DNA of 64,000 bases from JAWVFM01 sp963841455 (GTDB lineage Bacteria > Actinomycetota > Thermoleophilia > Solirubrobacterales > 70-9): positions 321,857 to 385,856 of the forward strand of contig CAWJCU010000001.1 of assembly GCA_963841455.1 (NCBI GenBank). Reading direction: 5' to 3'. The notes beneath the pieces are model-generated. The model searched no databases and had not been told where the DNA came from. It saw only the letters and a list, made by a program, of their open reading frames with translations. Shown here in pieces: positions 27,644 through 35,637 of this stretch. A program made the position numbers and the translations under genes. The stretch's first letter is position 1. Each line of letters begins with the position of its first letter.

Positions 27644-29263
27644 CTACGGCGCGTTCGTCGTCGGCGGTGGGCCGTTTCCTGGAGGCGGCAGGTCCGGCGG
27701 GGGCGGCGGCTCGGGCGGCGGCGGCCCGAACACGGGCGGAGGCGGCGGCGCGGGGGCAGGAGGCGGCGGCGTCACCACCGGCGGCGGGTCCGGAGTGGGT
27801 CCGCCGTAGACGGGAGGCGGGTCGCCCGACTGGCCGCTGGCGTCGGGGTCGCCCCCCGATCCGTCGACGGCCCCGCCGGTGGCGCCGTGGGGCGGCGGCG
27901 GTATGGCGTTCGGATCGCCGGTGGTCGAACCGGTTGGCGGAGTGTCGGCGGGTGGCGCGCCGCCCTTTGGTGCAGCGTCGGTCGCCGCCGGCGGGTCCTG
28001 CGTGGCGGCGCCGGCGGCGGAGGTCGCCGGCGCGCTGGCGCCGCCGGTTGCGTGGCTCGAGATCGCGCGATGCCCCGCGGCGGGGTGATACTCGGAAACC
28101 CGCGCCGTGGCCGACGAGGCGGTCGGAGCGCTCCGCGAATCGCTCTTGCTCGTGATGTTCTGGACACCGACTGCGCCGGCCGTGATCAGCGCCGCGGTCG
28201 CAAGGCCCGTGGCCGCCTTGGCGCCGACCGCGCCGAGCGCCCCGCCCGCGAGGCCCGTGCCGATCCCGCTGCCGGCCAGGCCACCACCCGCCGCGCCGGC
28301 GCCGATCGCCGCCCCCGAGGTTCCGGCCGCAGCACCGCCGACGGCGCCGGCGCCCGTGGCGCCCGCGCCGGCACCGACGCCCGTCGTGCCCGCTCCGGTC
28401 GCGCCCGCACCGCCCGCCGACCCGGCGGAGCCGGCGGCGCCGCCAGAGCTCGAGCCGCCGAAGAGCTTTCCGGCGATCAACGTCTTGAGCGCCAGGAGCG
28501 GGAACACGGGCGATAGCGCCGCGAGCGCCTTCGTGCTGGAGCGAAGCTCGGAGCGGTAGCGGCCGCAGCCCTCGCACTTGCGAACGTGATGCCGGGACGC
28601 GCCGTCGAGCTTGCAGAGCCCCTCGGCCGCCTCGGCGAGCTGGAGCCGGACGTCGTTGCAGTCGAGCACGCGCGACTCGCTCGCCTCCGCGAGCGACATC
28701 CGCGCCCGCACCAGGAGCGACTTCACCGCCGGCAGCGTCGTGTCCATCGCCTCGGCGATCTCCTCGTAGGAGAGGTCGTCGATCTCGCGCAGCACGATCG
28801 CCGTCCGCTGTGTCTCTGGCAGCTCGCCAACGTCGGCGAAGATCGCCCGCAGCTCCTCGCGCCGCTGCACGCGCTCGAGCGTGCCCGCGCGGCAGGACTC
28901 GTGGACGTCCATCGAGTCCTGCCCCTCCGGCACCGGCTTGCGGAGGTGGTTGAGGCACCGGTTCCGCGCGATCCTGTAGAGCCAGGGCCGCACGTTGATC
29001 GGCCGCGAGTCGGCCAGCATCGCCGCGTGCGCGTTGACGAACACCTCCTGCAGCACGTCCTCGGCGTCCTCGGACGAGGACAGCATCCCGCGGCAGAACG
29101 CGAGCAGGCGCGATTGGTAGCGATCCAACAGCACCTCGAACGCCCGATCGTGATGTTCGCGGATCAGCCCGACGAGCTTGTCGTCGCCCTGAAGCCGGAG
29201 CAGCGGCGAGCGCCGGGCAAGCAACCCGCTTCGGCTTGCGTGACTGAGGGTGGAGGCCTCCAT
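27644..29263 (-). CDS. ECF sigma factor fused to a zf-HC2 anti-sigma-like zinc finger and a long Ala/Gly/Pro-rich tail
   Basis: 539 residues from ATG 29263; the open frame upstream runs into the tRNA and is not coding. Sigma region 2 is residues ~33-103 (AFEVLLDRYQSRLLAFCRG, DAEDVLQEVFVNAH) and region 4 is ~137-190 (LPETQRTAIVLREIDDLSYE, EEIAEAMDTTLPAVKSLLVR). Cys202, His226, Cys230 and Cys233 then match the C..H-x3-C-x2-C pattern of zf-HC2 anti-sigma domains. Hydrophobic segments follow near 250-265 and 340-370, within a low-complexity Ala/Gly region, and then a ~150-residue Pro-rich end. The membrane-anchored sigma and anti-sigma appear to be in one chain. No separate anti-sigma gene is adjacent. 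Confidence 0.85.
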   Translation of the reverse strand: MEASTLSHASRSGLLARRSPLLRLQGDDKLVGLIREHHDRAFEVLLDRYQSRLLAFCRGMLSSSEDAEDVLQEVFVNAHAAMLADSRPINVRPWLYRIARNRCLNHLRKPVPEGQDSMDVHESCRAGTLERVQRREELRAIFADVGELPETQRTAIVLREIDDLSYEEIAEAMDTTLPAVKSLLVRARMSLAEASESRVLDCNDVRLQLAEAAEGLCKLDGASRHHVRKCEGCGRYRSELRSSTKALAALSPVFPLLALKTLIAGKLFGGSSSGGAAGSAGSAGGAGATGAGTTGVGAGAGATGAGAVGGAAAGTSGAAIGAGAAGGGLAGSGIGTGLAGGALGAVGAKAATGLATAALITAGAVGVQNITSKSDSRSAPTASSATARVSEYHPAAGHRAISSHATGGASAPATSAAGAATQDPPAATDAAPKGGAPPADTPPTGSTTGDPNAIPPPPHGATGGAVDGSGGDPDASGQSGDPPPVYGGPTPDPPPVVTPPPPAPAPPPPPVFGPPPPEPPPPPDLPPPGNGPPPTTNAP

Positions 29264-29346
29264 CCCGTTACCTAGAGGAACACCGTACCCGGGCCTTAGT
29301 TGCGAATCAAGTCCTCGTGCTCGCGCTACTGTCCGGCGCGATCCCC

Positions 29347-29432
29347 GCCGGGGTGGCGGAATTGGCTCAGACGCAGCCGATTTAAGATCGGCCGCCCGCA
29401 AGGGCATGAGGGTTCGAATCCCTCCCCCGGCA
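29347..29432 (+). tRNA. tRNA-Leu (anticodon TAA)
   Basis: 86 bases fold as a class II tRNA. The acceptor GCCGGGG pairs with CCCCGGC, followed by discriminator A at 29432, as needed for leucyl-tRNA. The D arm carries TTGG, the anticodon loop is TTTAAGA giving TAA, a long variable arm follows, and the T arm is GAGGGTTCGAATCCCTC. CCA is not encoded. It is divergent from the sigma gene (83 bases) and immediately followed by a truncated DUF559-family gene. Confidence 0.97.
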
Positions 29433-29435
29433 CTC

Positions 29436-30123
29436 AATATTGGCGCACGGTCGCGCGCGTTTTTGGCACCGCGGCGGACGGTTCCGCGGGGCGTCTACGC
29501 GGTCGGGACCCCGACCGTCACCCAGCGCGGCCGCTGGATGTCGGCCGTCCTGGCGCTTGGCGGTCAGGCGGGGTTGAGCCACCGAAGCGCCGCCGCGCTC
29601 TGGAACCTCGCACCCATCCCCGGCGCTCCGATCGAAGTGACAACCGCCAGCGGCTCGAGCGCGCGGCGCCGCGGGTTCACGATCCGCCGCCGACGCGAAA
29701 CGACTTCTCGACCGAGCCGCCCTTTCTCCGTGCCTGAGCACGGCCGGCTCGCGTCGCGGCACGGGGGTTCTTCGAAGGCTCCTCGGCCACCAGCGCCTCC
29801 CCCTCGGAGCCGCAAATCCAGGCCTCGAGCGCCGCTTCGTCCGCTTCTGCGACGCCCATGGCCTGCCAATCCCGGAGGTGAACGCTCCGCTCGGCGATTT
29901 CATCGTCGACTGCCTGTGGCGCGCCGAGTGCCTCGTCGTGGAGCTCGACAGCTGGGAGTTTCGCCGCGACCGCGACGCCTTCGAGGCCGATCGGCGCCGA
30001 GACACATGGCTCCAGTCGAACGGGGTCCGGATCATTCGCGTGACTGACCGGCGCATCAGGCGAGATGGCGACGAGCTCGAGTCGGAGCTCCGGGCCCTGC
30101 TGGGACTCACGCGGCCGGCTTGA
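29436..30123 (+). pseudogene. Degenerate AbiEi/DUF559-family gene abutting tRNA-Leu
   Basis: Homologous in plan to the gene at 21223-22075, but it lacks the first ~50 residues: recognisable sequence starts at RGVYAVGTPTVTQRGRW soon after the tRNA. It runs through GGQAGLSHRSAAALWNLAPI and RRRGFTIRRRR, changes frame near 29695, and appears to have lost about 30 residues before LLDRAALSPCLSTAGSRRGT. The end is intact: FVRFCDAHGLPIPEVNAPLG, FIVDCLWRAECLVVELDSW, RIIRVTDRRIRRDGDEL, with the nuclease-fold acidic residues. N-terminal loss beside a tRNA plus an internal deletion points to a true remnant here, not only sequencing error. Confidence 0.65.
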
Positions 30124-30168
30124 CCACCGCATGGGTGGCCAACTCCGCCGCGTAGGCCTGCCCGGTGG

Positions 30169-30777
30169 TCAGCCCTCGGGGCGGATCACGCGGATGTTGA
30201 AGGTCGGCGTGTCGAGGGCGCCCATCAGGCGGACCCACAGCAGCAGGTAGGCCTCGGTGCCGCGGGCGGCCGTGATGTCGCCCACGTCGATGATGTCGCC
30301 GGAAAGCCAGCCGAAGGTCTCCAGGATCTCGATCACCTCGGCCTTGGCCGACTTCTCGTTGCCGCAGACGAAGAGGTTGGACTCCTCCCCGAGGAGGGCG
30401 GGCTCGACCATCAGGGCCGCGGTGACCGTGTTGAGGGCCTTGACCACGTTGGCGTCCGGGTGCGCATGCTGGATCTGCTCGGCGAGCGAGTCGTCGTTGG
30501 CGACCGTGAGCGTGGGCGGGAAGCCCTGGCTGAAGTCGAGCGGGTTGGCGATGTCCCACAACGTCTTGCCGGCGAGGTTCTCGGCGCCCGCCGCGTCGAG
30601 AGCCTCGAGCGAGGCGGAGCCCGATGTGGCATTGACGACGATGTCGCCGAACGAAGCCACCTCGGCATAGGTGCCTTCGCTTCGCGTCCCCATCTTCACC
30701 TCGTGGCCCACCTCGGTCAGCTTCGAGCCGACGGTTTGGCCGACCGTGCCCGTGCCGAGGACTCCGACGCGGCTCAC
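30169..30777 (-). CDS. F420-dependent NADP oxidoreductase-like (Npd/NAD-binding) protein
   Basis: 202 residues from a GTG that overlaps the stop of the upstream small gene (GTGA, 30774-30777). The N-terminal Rossmann motif VGVLGTGTVGQTVGSKLTEV, the basic MGTRS after strand 2 (NADP 2'-phosphate contact), then VVNATSGSASLEAL, LWDIANPLDFSQGFPPTLTV and VVKALNTVTAALMV match the NADPH:F420 reductase-like family common in actinobacteria. True F420 use cannot be proved from sequence alone. It is translationally coupled to a small protein that has a paralogue next to the aldehyde dehydrogenase at 32835. Confidence 0.85.
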   Translation of the reverse strand: MSRVGVLGTGTVGQTVGSKLTEVGHEVKMGTRSEGTYAEVASFGDIVVNATSGSASLEALDAAGAENLAGKTLWDIANPLDFSQGFPPTLTVANDDSLAEQIQHAHPDANVVKALNTVTAALMVEPALLGEESNLFVCGNEKSAKAEVIEILETFGWLSGDIIDVGDITAARGTEAYLLLWVRLMGALDTPTFNIRVIRPEG

Positions 30778-31178
30778 GAGGCGTCGACCGTGGTGCCGGG
30801 CGGAAGGAGGCCGTGCTTGATGAGGACGTTGACGACGGTGTCGATCTGCGCGGGATCGGTGACGTTCATCCCCTGGCCGAGCTTGGCGGGGACGCCGCCC
30901 GCGTTGAGGTCGGCGATCACCGCCTGCCGCACCTCGATGGGCTGGCTGGTCAGGTCGACCGAGTGCTGAGCCATCAGCGTCTGGAGCTGCTGGAGCTGAA
31001 TCATCGCCGGGCTGTTGACGGTGACCTTGCCCTGGCCTCCGGCAGCGGCCGTGGCCGCTGTGAAGTCCGGTGTAACGCCCGAGGTTGGCGTCGCTGCTGC
31101 CTCGCCGGTCTCGACCACGCTCTGCGGGATCGCGCTCTCGCGTGCCCGACGGCGGCTGAAGAAGTCGGACAGGCCCAT
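30774..31178 (-). CDS. Small MGL-type protein, copy A, coupled to the F420-type reductase
   Basis: 134 residues. It starts MGLSDFFSRRRARES, has a low-complexity Ala/Thr linker, and ends in a ~70-residue module with RQAVIADLNAGGVPAKLGQG then VTDPAQIDTVVNVLIKHGLL. The same module (RQVVFDILKKHGFDPHEGQA, VTDPAIQAEIMQAL) and the same MGLxD-R start occur in the protein at 34313-34843. Each is the upstream, 4-base-overlapping partner of an oxidoreductase gene. No signal or membrane helix. Function unknown; a scaffold or electron-transfer adaptor is a guess from context. Confidence 0.7.
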   Translation of the reverse strand: MGLSDFFSRRRARESAIPQSVVETGEAAATPTSGVTPDFTAATAAAGGQGKVTVNSPAMIQLQQLQTLMAQHSVDLTSQPIEVRQAVIADLNAGGVPAKLGQGMNVTDPAQIDTVVNVLIKHGLLPPGTTVDAS

Positions 31179-31217
31179 CGAGCTCGATGCTACCGGGCGC
31201 CCATATAGGGTCGCGGG

Positions 31218-32831
31218 GTGACCGAGCAGCGAAGCGGCACCGCAGGCGCCGCCGGGATCGTCCTCCTCACGCTGTGCGCCGGGCAGTTCCTGATGATGCT
31301 CGACAGCTCCGTCATGAACGTGTCGATGGCGACCGTCGCCGACGACCTGGGCACGACGATCACCGGGATCCAGACCGCGATCACGCTCTACACGCTCGTG
31401 ATGGCGGCGTTCATGATCACCGGCGGCAAGATCGGTCAGATCATCGGCCGCAAGCGCGCGTTCGCGATCGGCTGCGTCATCTACGGCTGCGGGTCGTTCG
31501 TCACCGCCATCTCCCCGAACCTGGGCGTGCTGCTGATCGGGTGGTCGGGTCTCGAGGGTTTGGGGGCGGCCCTGATCCTGCCGGCGATCGTCGCGCTGGT
31601 CGCCTCCAACTTCGGACCCGCGGAGCGCCCGAAGTCCTACGGGCTGGTCGCGTCAGCGGCGGCGATCGCAGTCGCGGTCGGCCCGATAGTCGGTGGCCTC
31701 TGCACGACCTACGCTTCGTGGCGCTACGTGTTCGCGGGCGAGGTCGTGGTCGTGGCGGCGATCCTCCTCCTCGCCCGCCGGATGGCCGAGGGGCCGCGCG
31801 ACGAGAAGGTGCAGCTCGACCTGGTGGGGACCGCCCTCTCGGCGCTCGGCCTCGGGCTGATCGTCCTCGGCATCCTCAAGGCCGGGACCTGGGGGCTCGT
31901 TTCGCCGAAGCCCGGGGCACCGGAGTGGCTGGGCCTCTCGCCGGTGATCTGGCTGATCCTCGGCGGCGGGGGGTTCCTGTGGCTGTTCGTCGAATGGCAG
32001 AATCGCCGGCTCGCGCGGCATTCGGATCCCCTGGTCGACCCAGCGATGCTGCGAACACCGGCGCTGCGCGGCGGGCTGACCTCGTTCTTCTTCCAGTACT
32101 TCCTGCAGGGCGGGCTCTTCTTCGCCGTCCCGCTGTTCCTCTCGGTTGCGCTCGGCCTCTCGGCGATCGACACCGGCGTGCGGCTCCTGCCGCTGTCGAT
32201 CACGCTCATCCTGGCCGCCGCGGGTGTTCCGAAGCTGTTCCCCGACGCGTCGCCGCGCCGCGTGGTGCGGATCGGCTTCGCCGCTCTCTTCGCTGCCCTG
32301 GTAGTGCTGATCGCGCTCCTCGACACCGGCGCGGGGGCCGAGGTGACGACCTGGCCGATGCTGCTCGCGGGCCTCGGCATCGGCGCCCTTGCGTCGCAGC
32401 TCGGGGCCGTCACCGTCGGAGCGGTTCCAGATGAGCAGAGCGGCGAGGTCGGGGGGCTGCAGAACACGATCACGAACCTCGGCATCTCGGTCGGCACGGC
32501 GCTCGCAGGCGCTCTGATCATCTCCGCCCTGACGGCCTCGTTCCTGACCGGCATCGAGAACAACCCCGCCGTCCCGGATCGCGTGACCTCCCAGGCCCAG
32601 ACCCAGCTCGCCGGAGGCGCGCCGTTCATCTCCGACTCGCAGCTCCAGACCGCGCTCGACGACGCCCATGTGCCTCCGCGGGCCGCGAATGCCATCGTCG
32701 ACGAGAACGAGACCGCCCGAATCACCGGATTGCGGACCGCGCTCGCGGTGCTGGCCGTCTTCGCCCTGGTCGCGCTCGTCTTCTGCCGGCAGATCCCGAC
32801 CGTGCAGCCGGCCAAGGCGGCCGAGACCTAG
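31218..32831 (+). CDS. MFS drug:H+ antiporter, DHA2 (EmrB/QacA) type
   Basis: 537 residues from GTG 31218, with about 14 hydrophobic helices as in DHA2 transporters. Visible marks are the helix-1 signature LMMLDSSVMNVSMATVADDL (motif D1), motif A GGKIGQIIGRKRAF in the loop between helices 2 and 3, and a motif C-like GLGAALILPAIVALVASNF. A 75-residue loop near the C-terminus (NNPAVPDRVTSQAQTQL) is probably outside. The likely role is proton-driven export of hydrophobic drugs or lipids. It is divergent from the small MGL gene (39 bases), and no regulator gene is adjacent. Confidence 0.93.
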   Translation: MTEQRSGTAGAAGIVLLTLCAGQFLMMLDSSVMNVSMATVADDLGTTITGIQTAITLYTLVMAAFMITGGKIGQIIGRKRAFAIGCVIYGCGSFVTAISPNLGVLLIGWSGLEGLGAALILPAIVALVASNFGPAERPKSYGLVASAAAIAVAVGPIVGGLCTTYASWRYVFAGEVVVVAAILLLARRMAEGPRDEKVQLDLVGTALSALGLGLIVLGILKAGTWGLVSPKPGAPEWLGLSPVIWLILGGGGFLWLFVEWQNRRLARHSDPLVDPAMLRTPALRGGLTSFFFQYFLQGGLFFAVPLFLSVALGLSAIDTGVRLLPLSITLILAAAGVPKLFPDASPRRVVRIGFAALFAALVVLIALLDTGAGAEVTTWPMLLAGLGIGALASQLGAVTVGAVPDEQSGEVGGLQNTITNLGISVGTALAGALIISALTASFLTGIENNPAVPDRVTSQAQTQLAGGAPFISDSQLQTALDDAHVPPRAANAIVDENETARITGLRTALAVLAVFALVALVFCRQIPTVQPAKAAET

Positions 32832-32834
32832 CTC

Positions 32835-34316
32835 CTAGAGCTGCGTCCAGACCGTCTTGGTCTCGAGGTAGGCGTCGAGGTTCGCGTGGCCCTTCTCGCG
32901 GCCGATGCCCGACGCCTTGTAGCCGCCGAACGGGGCGGCCGGGTCGCCGCCGCCCCAGGTGTTGACGTAGACGTTGCCGGCCTGGAGCATCCCCGCGAGC
33001 TTGTGGGCGTTGGAGATGTCGCGGGTCCACAGTCCCGCGGCGAGCCCGTACTCGGTGTCGTTGGCGCGGCGGGCGACCTCTTCGAGGTCGTCGAAGGGCA
33101 TCGCGACGAGTACGGGGCCGAAGATCTCCTCGCGGGCGATCTTCATGTCGTCGCGCACGCCGGTGAAGAGCGTGGGGGAGACGAAGTAGCCGCCGCCGTT
33201 GCCGTCGGGCATGCCGCCCGCGACCGCCTCTGCACCCTCGGAGAGGCCCGAGTCGATATAGCCCGTGACGCGGTCGTACTGCTCCGCGCTGACCAGGGGA
33301 CCGAACTGCGTGTCGGGGTCGAGCCCGGGGCCCACCTTGGCGTCGCCGGCGAACTCGGCGAGCCGCTCGATCACCTCGTCGTGGACCGAGGAGTGGACGA
33401 ACAGGCGCGAGCCGGCGTTGCACGCCTGGCCCGAGTTGAAGTAGATGCCCTGGAAGGAGCCGGGCACGGCCTTCTCGAGGTCGGCGTCGGGAAGGATGAT
33501 GTTCGGGCTCTTGCCGCCCAGCTCGAGCGTCACGCGCTTCAGGTCACGCCCGCACTTGGCGCCGATCTCCCGGCCGACCACCGTCGACCCGGTGAACGCG
33601 ACCTTCGCGACGCCGGGGTCCTCGACCAGGGCGGCCCCGGTGGACCCGTCGCCGGTCAGCACGTTGAGCGTCCCCTTCGGGAATCCGGCCTCGAGCGCCA
33701 GCTCGCCCAGGCGCAGGGCCGAGAGCGGCGTCTGCTCGGCCGGCTTCAGGACGATCGAGCAGCCTGCGGCGAGGGCCGGGGCGACCTTCCACGTCGCCAT
33801 CAGCAGCGGGAAGTTCCAGGGCACGATCTGGGCGCAGACGCCGACCGGCTCGCGGAGCGTGTAGCAGAGCACGTCGCGGGCCGAGACCGGGATCGTCTCG
33901 CCCTCGATCTTCGTCGGCCAGCCCGCGTAGTAGCGCAGGTGGTTGACGGTGGCGGCGACGTCGCCCTTCGCGGCGGCGAGCGGCTTGCCGTTGTCGATCG
34001 ATTCGATCTCGGCCAGCTCGGCGCCGTTGGCCTTGACGAGCTCGGCGAGCGAGTGGATGAGCCCCGAGCGCTTGGCCGCGTTGACCTTGCGAAGCGGGCC
34101 GTCGAGCGCGGCCTGGGCCGCCTCGACCGCGCGGCGTACATCCTCCGTGCCCGCGAAGGCGACCTCGCAGATCTCCTCGCCGGTGGCCGGGTCGATCGTC
34201 GGGAAGGTGCGACCGTCGGCGGCGTCCGTGAGCTCACCGTCGATCAGCAGCTTGTGAGGGCCGCCGGCGACGAAGTCGCGGGCGGCGGTCTCGAGGGCCG
34301 CGGCGGTGGCGGTCAT
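32835..34316 (-). CDS. NAD(P)-dependent aldehyde dehydrogenase
   Basis: 493 residues, intact, starting with an ATG that overlaps the stop of the small MGL protein gene (ATGA, 34313-34316). It has the coenzyme motif QIVPWNFPLLMATWKVAPAL, FTGSTVVGREI, the catalytic Glu in TLELGGKSPNIILPDADLEK and the catalytic Cys in YFNSGQACNAGSRLFVHSSV, and ends with GGGDPAAPFGGYKASGIGRE, typical of betaine/phenylacetaldehyde-type ALDHs. The substrate cannot be assigned. Its stop lies 3 bases from the MFS stop (convergent). It is one half of the duplicated small-protein plus oxidoreductase arrangement. Confidence 0.95.
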   Translation of the reverse strand: MTATAAALETAARDFVAGGPHKLLIDGELTDAADGRTFPTIDPATGEEICEVAFAGTEDVRRAVEAAQAALDGPLRKVNAAKRSGLIHSLAELVKANGAELAEIESIDNGKPLAAAKGDVAATVNHLRYYAGWPTKIEGETIPVSARDVLCYTLREPVGVCAQIVPWNFPLLMATWKVAPALAAGCSIVLKPAEQTPLSALRLGELALEAGFPKGTLNVLTGDGSTGAALVEDPGVAKVAFTGSTVVGREIGAKCGRDLKRVTLELGGKSPNIILPDADLEKAVPGSFQGIYFNSGQACNAGSRLFVHSSVHDEVIERLAEFAGDAKVGPGLDPDTQFGPLVSAEQYDRVTGYIDSGLSEGAEAVAGGMPDGNGGGYFVSPTLFTGVRDDMKIAREEIFGPVLVAMPFDDLEEVARRANDTEYGLAAGLWTRDISNAHKLAGMLQAGNVYVNTWGGGDPAAPFGGYKASGIGREKGHANLDAYLETKTVWTQL

Positions 34317-34843
34317 GAGGTGGGCGGCGGCTGCTGTGATTGGGCGTGCGTCTGGAGCGCCTGCATGATCTCGGCCTGAATCGCCGGATCGGTCACCTGG
34401 ATCGCCTGGCCCTCGTGAGGGTCAAACCCGTGCTTCTTGAGGATGTCGAAGACGACCTGGCGGCGCGACGGGTCCTGCCGGAGGTCGAGCATCGGCATCG
34501 CAGCCATGGGCGTGCCCTGCTGCCCCGGCATCCCCTGCATGCCCATCTGGAGGTTCTTCGTGTCGATGTGGAGGTTCCCCTGCGCCGCGGCCTGCTGGAT
34601 CATCGCCACGAGCGCGCCGAGGTCGCCGATGCCCGGTATCTGCACGTTCTGGCCGCCGGGGACCTGGGTGCCGTCGGCGGGGGTGCCGAACTGGTTCAGC
34701 GGCACGCCGAGGCTGGGATCACCCGCCGGCGGAGCGGCGGGCGCGGGAGACGCCATCTGCTCGGTCGCGGGCATCTCCGCGCGGGCCTGCGCGAGCGCGT
34801 CCTCGCTCTGCTTGCGTCCGCGGAGGCGGTCGAAGAGGCCCAC
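34313..34843 (-). CDS. Small MGL-type protein, copy B, coupled to aldehyde dehydrogenase
   Basis: 176 residues. The N-terminus MGLFDRLRGRKQSEDALAQ matches copy A in style. A Pro/Ala/Gly-rich middle follows, a central part has LHIDTKNLQMGMQGMPGQQG, and the conserved C-terminal module is DPSRRQVVFDILKKHGFDPH then IQVTDPAIQAEIMQALQTH. The Met/Gln-rich centre is unusual. No signal peptide. Its TGA overlaps the ATG of the aldehyde dehydrogenase. I know of no assigned function for the module; finding it twice next to redox enzymes in one window is the main clue. Confidence 0.7.
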   Translation of the reverse strand: MGLFDRLRGRKQSEDALAQARAEMPATEQMASPAPAAPPAGDPSLGVPLNQFGTPADGTQVPGGQNVQIPGIGDLGALVAMIQQAAAQGNLHIDTKNLQMGMQGMPGQQGTPMAAMPMLDLRQDPSRRQVVFDILKKHGFDPHEGQAIQVTDPAIQAEIMQALQTHAQSQQPPPTS

Positions 34844-34897
34844 GCGCGGATGCTAGCGCTCAGGCGCTACCCGTCAGGCTCCAGCGGCATTTGCCGC

Positions 34898-35637
34898 TCA
34901 GGGGTTCGGACAGCAGCCGTTCGACGGCACCGGCTGGCCGTCGGGGCACGTGGGCGGTGGCGGGGTCTCGGGCGTCGTCGCCGTCGTTGTCGTTGTCGTG
35001 GTCGCCGGGTCGAGCCGGAGCCCGAGCCGGATTGCTGTGGCGTCGGTGCGGCCGGCGTCATCGGCACGCAGGCCTGCTGCGTGTCGGTGCTGGTCGGTCC
35101 GTCCGGCTCGACCGTGGCCGAGGCGTCGCCGGACGCATTGGCGCCCGCGGCGCGGGCGCCACTCGCCTGCGAGGCCCTCGCGTCCGCCCGGCGCCCGACC
35201 GCGTCGCGCGTGCCGGTCGAGGCCCCAACCGTGGCCCTCGTGTGGCGCACGTGCCCGACCGGACCGCTCGAGTCGGTGGCGAGCGGCTTCGCGTGGCGGT
35301 TCTTGGGCTTGGAGCCCCAGGCTGAGACGGAGACGGAGTACGTGCCGTCGCCCGCGTAGGGGACGGGGATGGTCGCGCCGCCGGTGCCGATCGCGCCGTA
35401 GTCGACCACGCTGCCGTCCGGCGCGATCACCGACGCCGTGTAGCGCGAGGCGCCGTCGATTGCGTTGAACGAAACGTGGAGCTGGCAGACGACGGAGCTG
35501 CCGCCCGCGATGCCGCAGCCGCCGTTCGAGACCGCCACGTCGAGCGAGGCGCTGGCCGAGCCGCCGCTGACCGCGAAGGCGGGCAGCGGCACGATGAGGG
35601 CGGCCACCAGGAGGGCGAGCCAGCGCTTGCGCGTCAT
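34898..35637 (-). CDS. Secreted protein with Thr/Pro-rich tail; frame broken near 35020
   Basis: The ATG at 35637 overlaps the stop of the upstream gene (TGATG), so the two are co-translated. A signal peptide (RKRWLALLVAALIVPLPAFA) is followed by a beta-rich domain with two Cys (NGGCGIAGGSSVVCQLHVSF) and GAIGTGGATIPVPYAGDGTY, then a low-complexity Ala/Gly/Thr region. Near 35020 the frame changes; the correct end appears to be Thr-rich, then TPETPPPPTCPDGQPVPSNG and a final Cys-Cys-Pro stop at 34898. Function unknown; probably cell-wall exposed. Confidence 0.65.

Noticed and set aside
27650..28550. Long plus-strand frames opposite the sigma-factor tail
   Set aside because: They arise from the Gly/Pro/Ala codon bias of the minus-strand gene and have no family-like sequence or ribosome sites.
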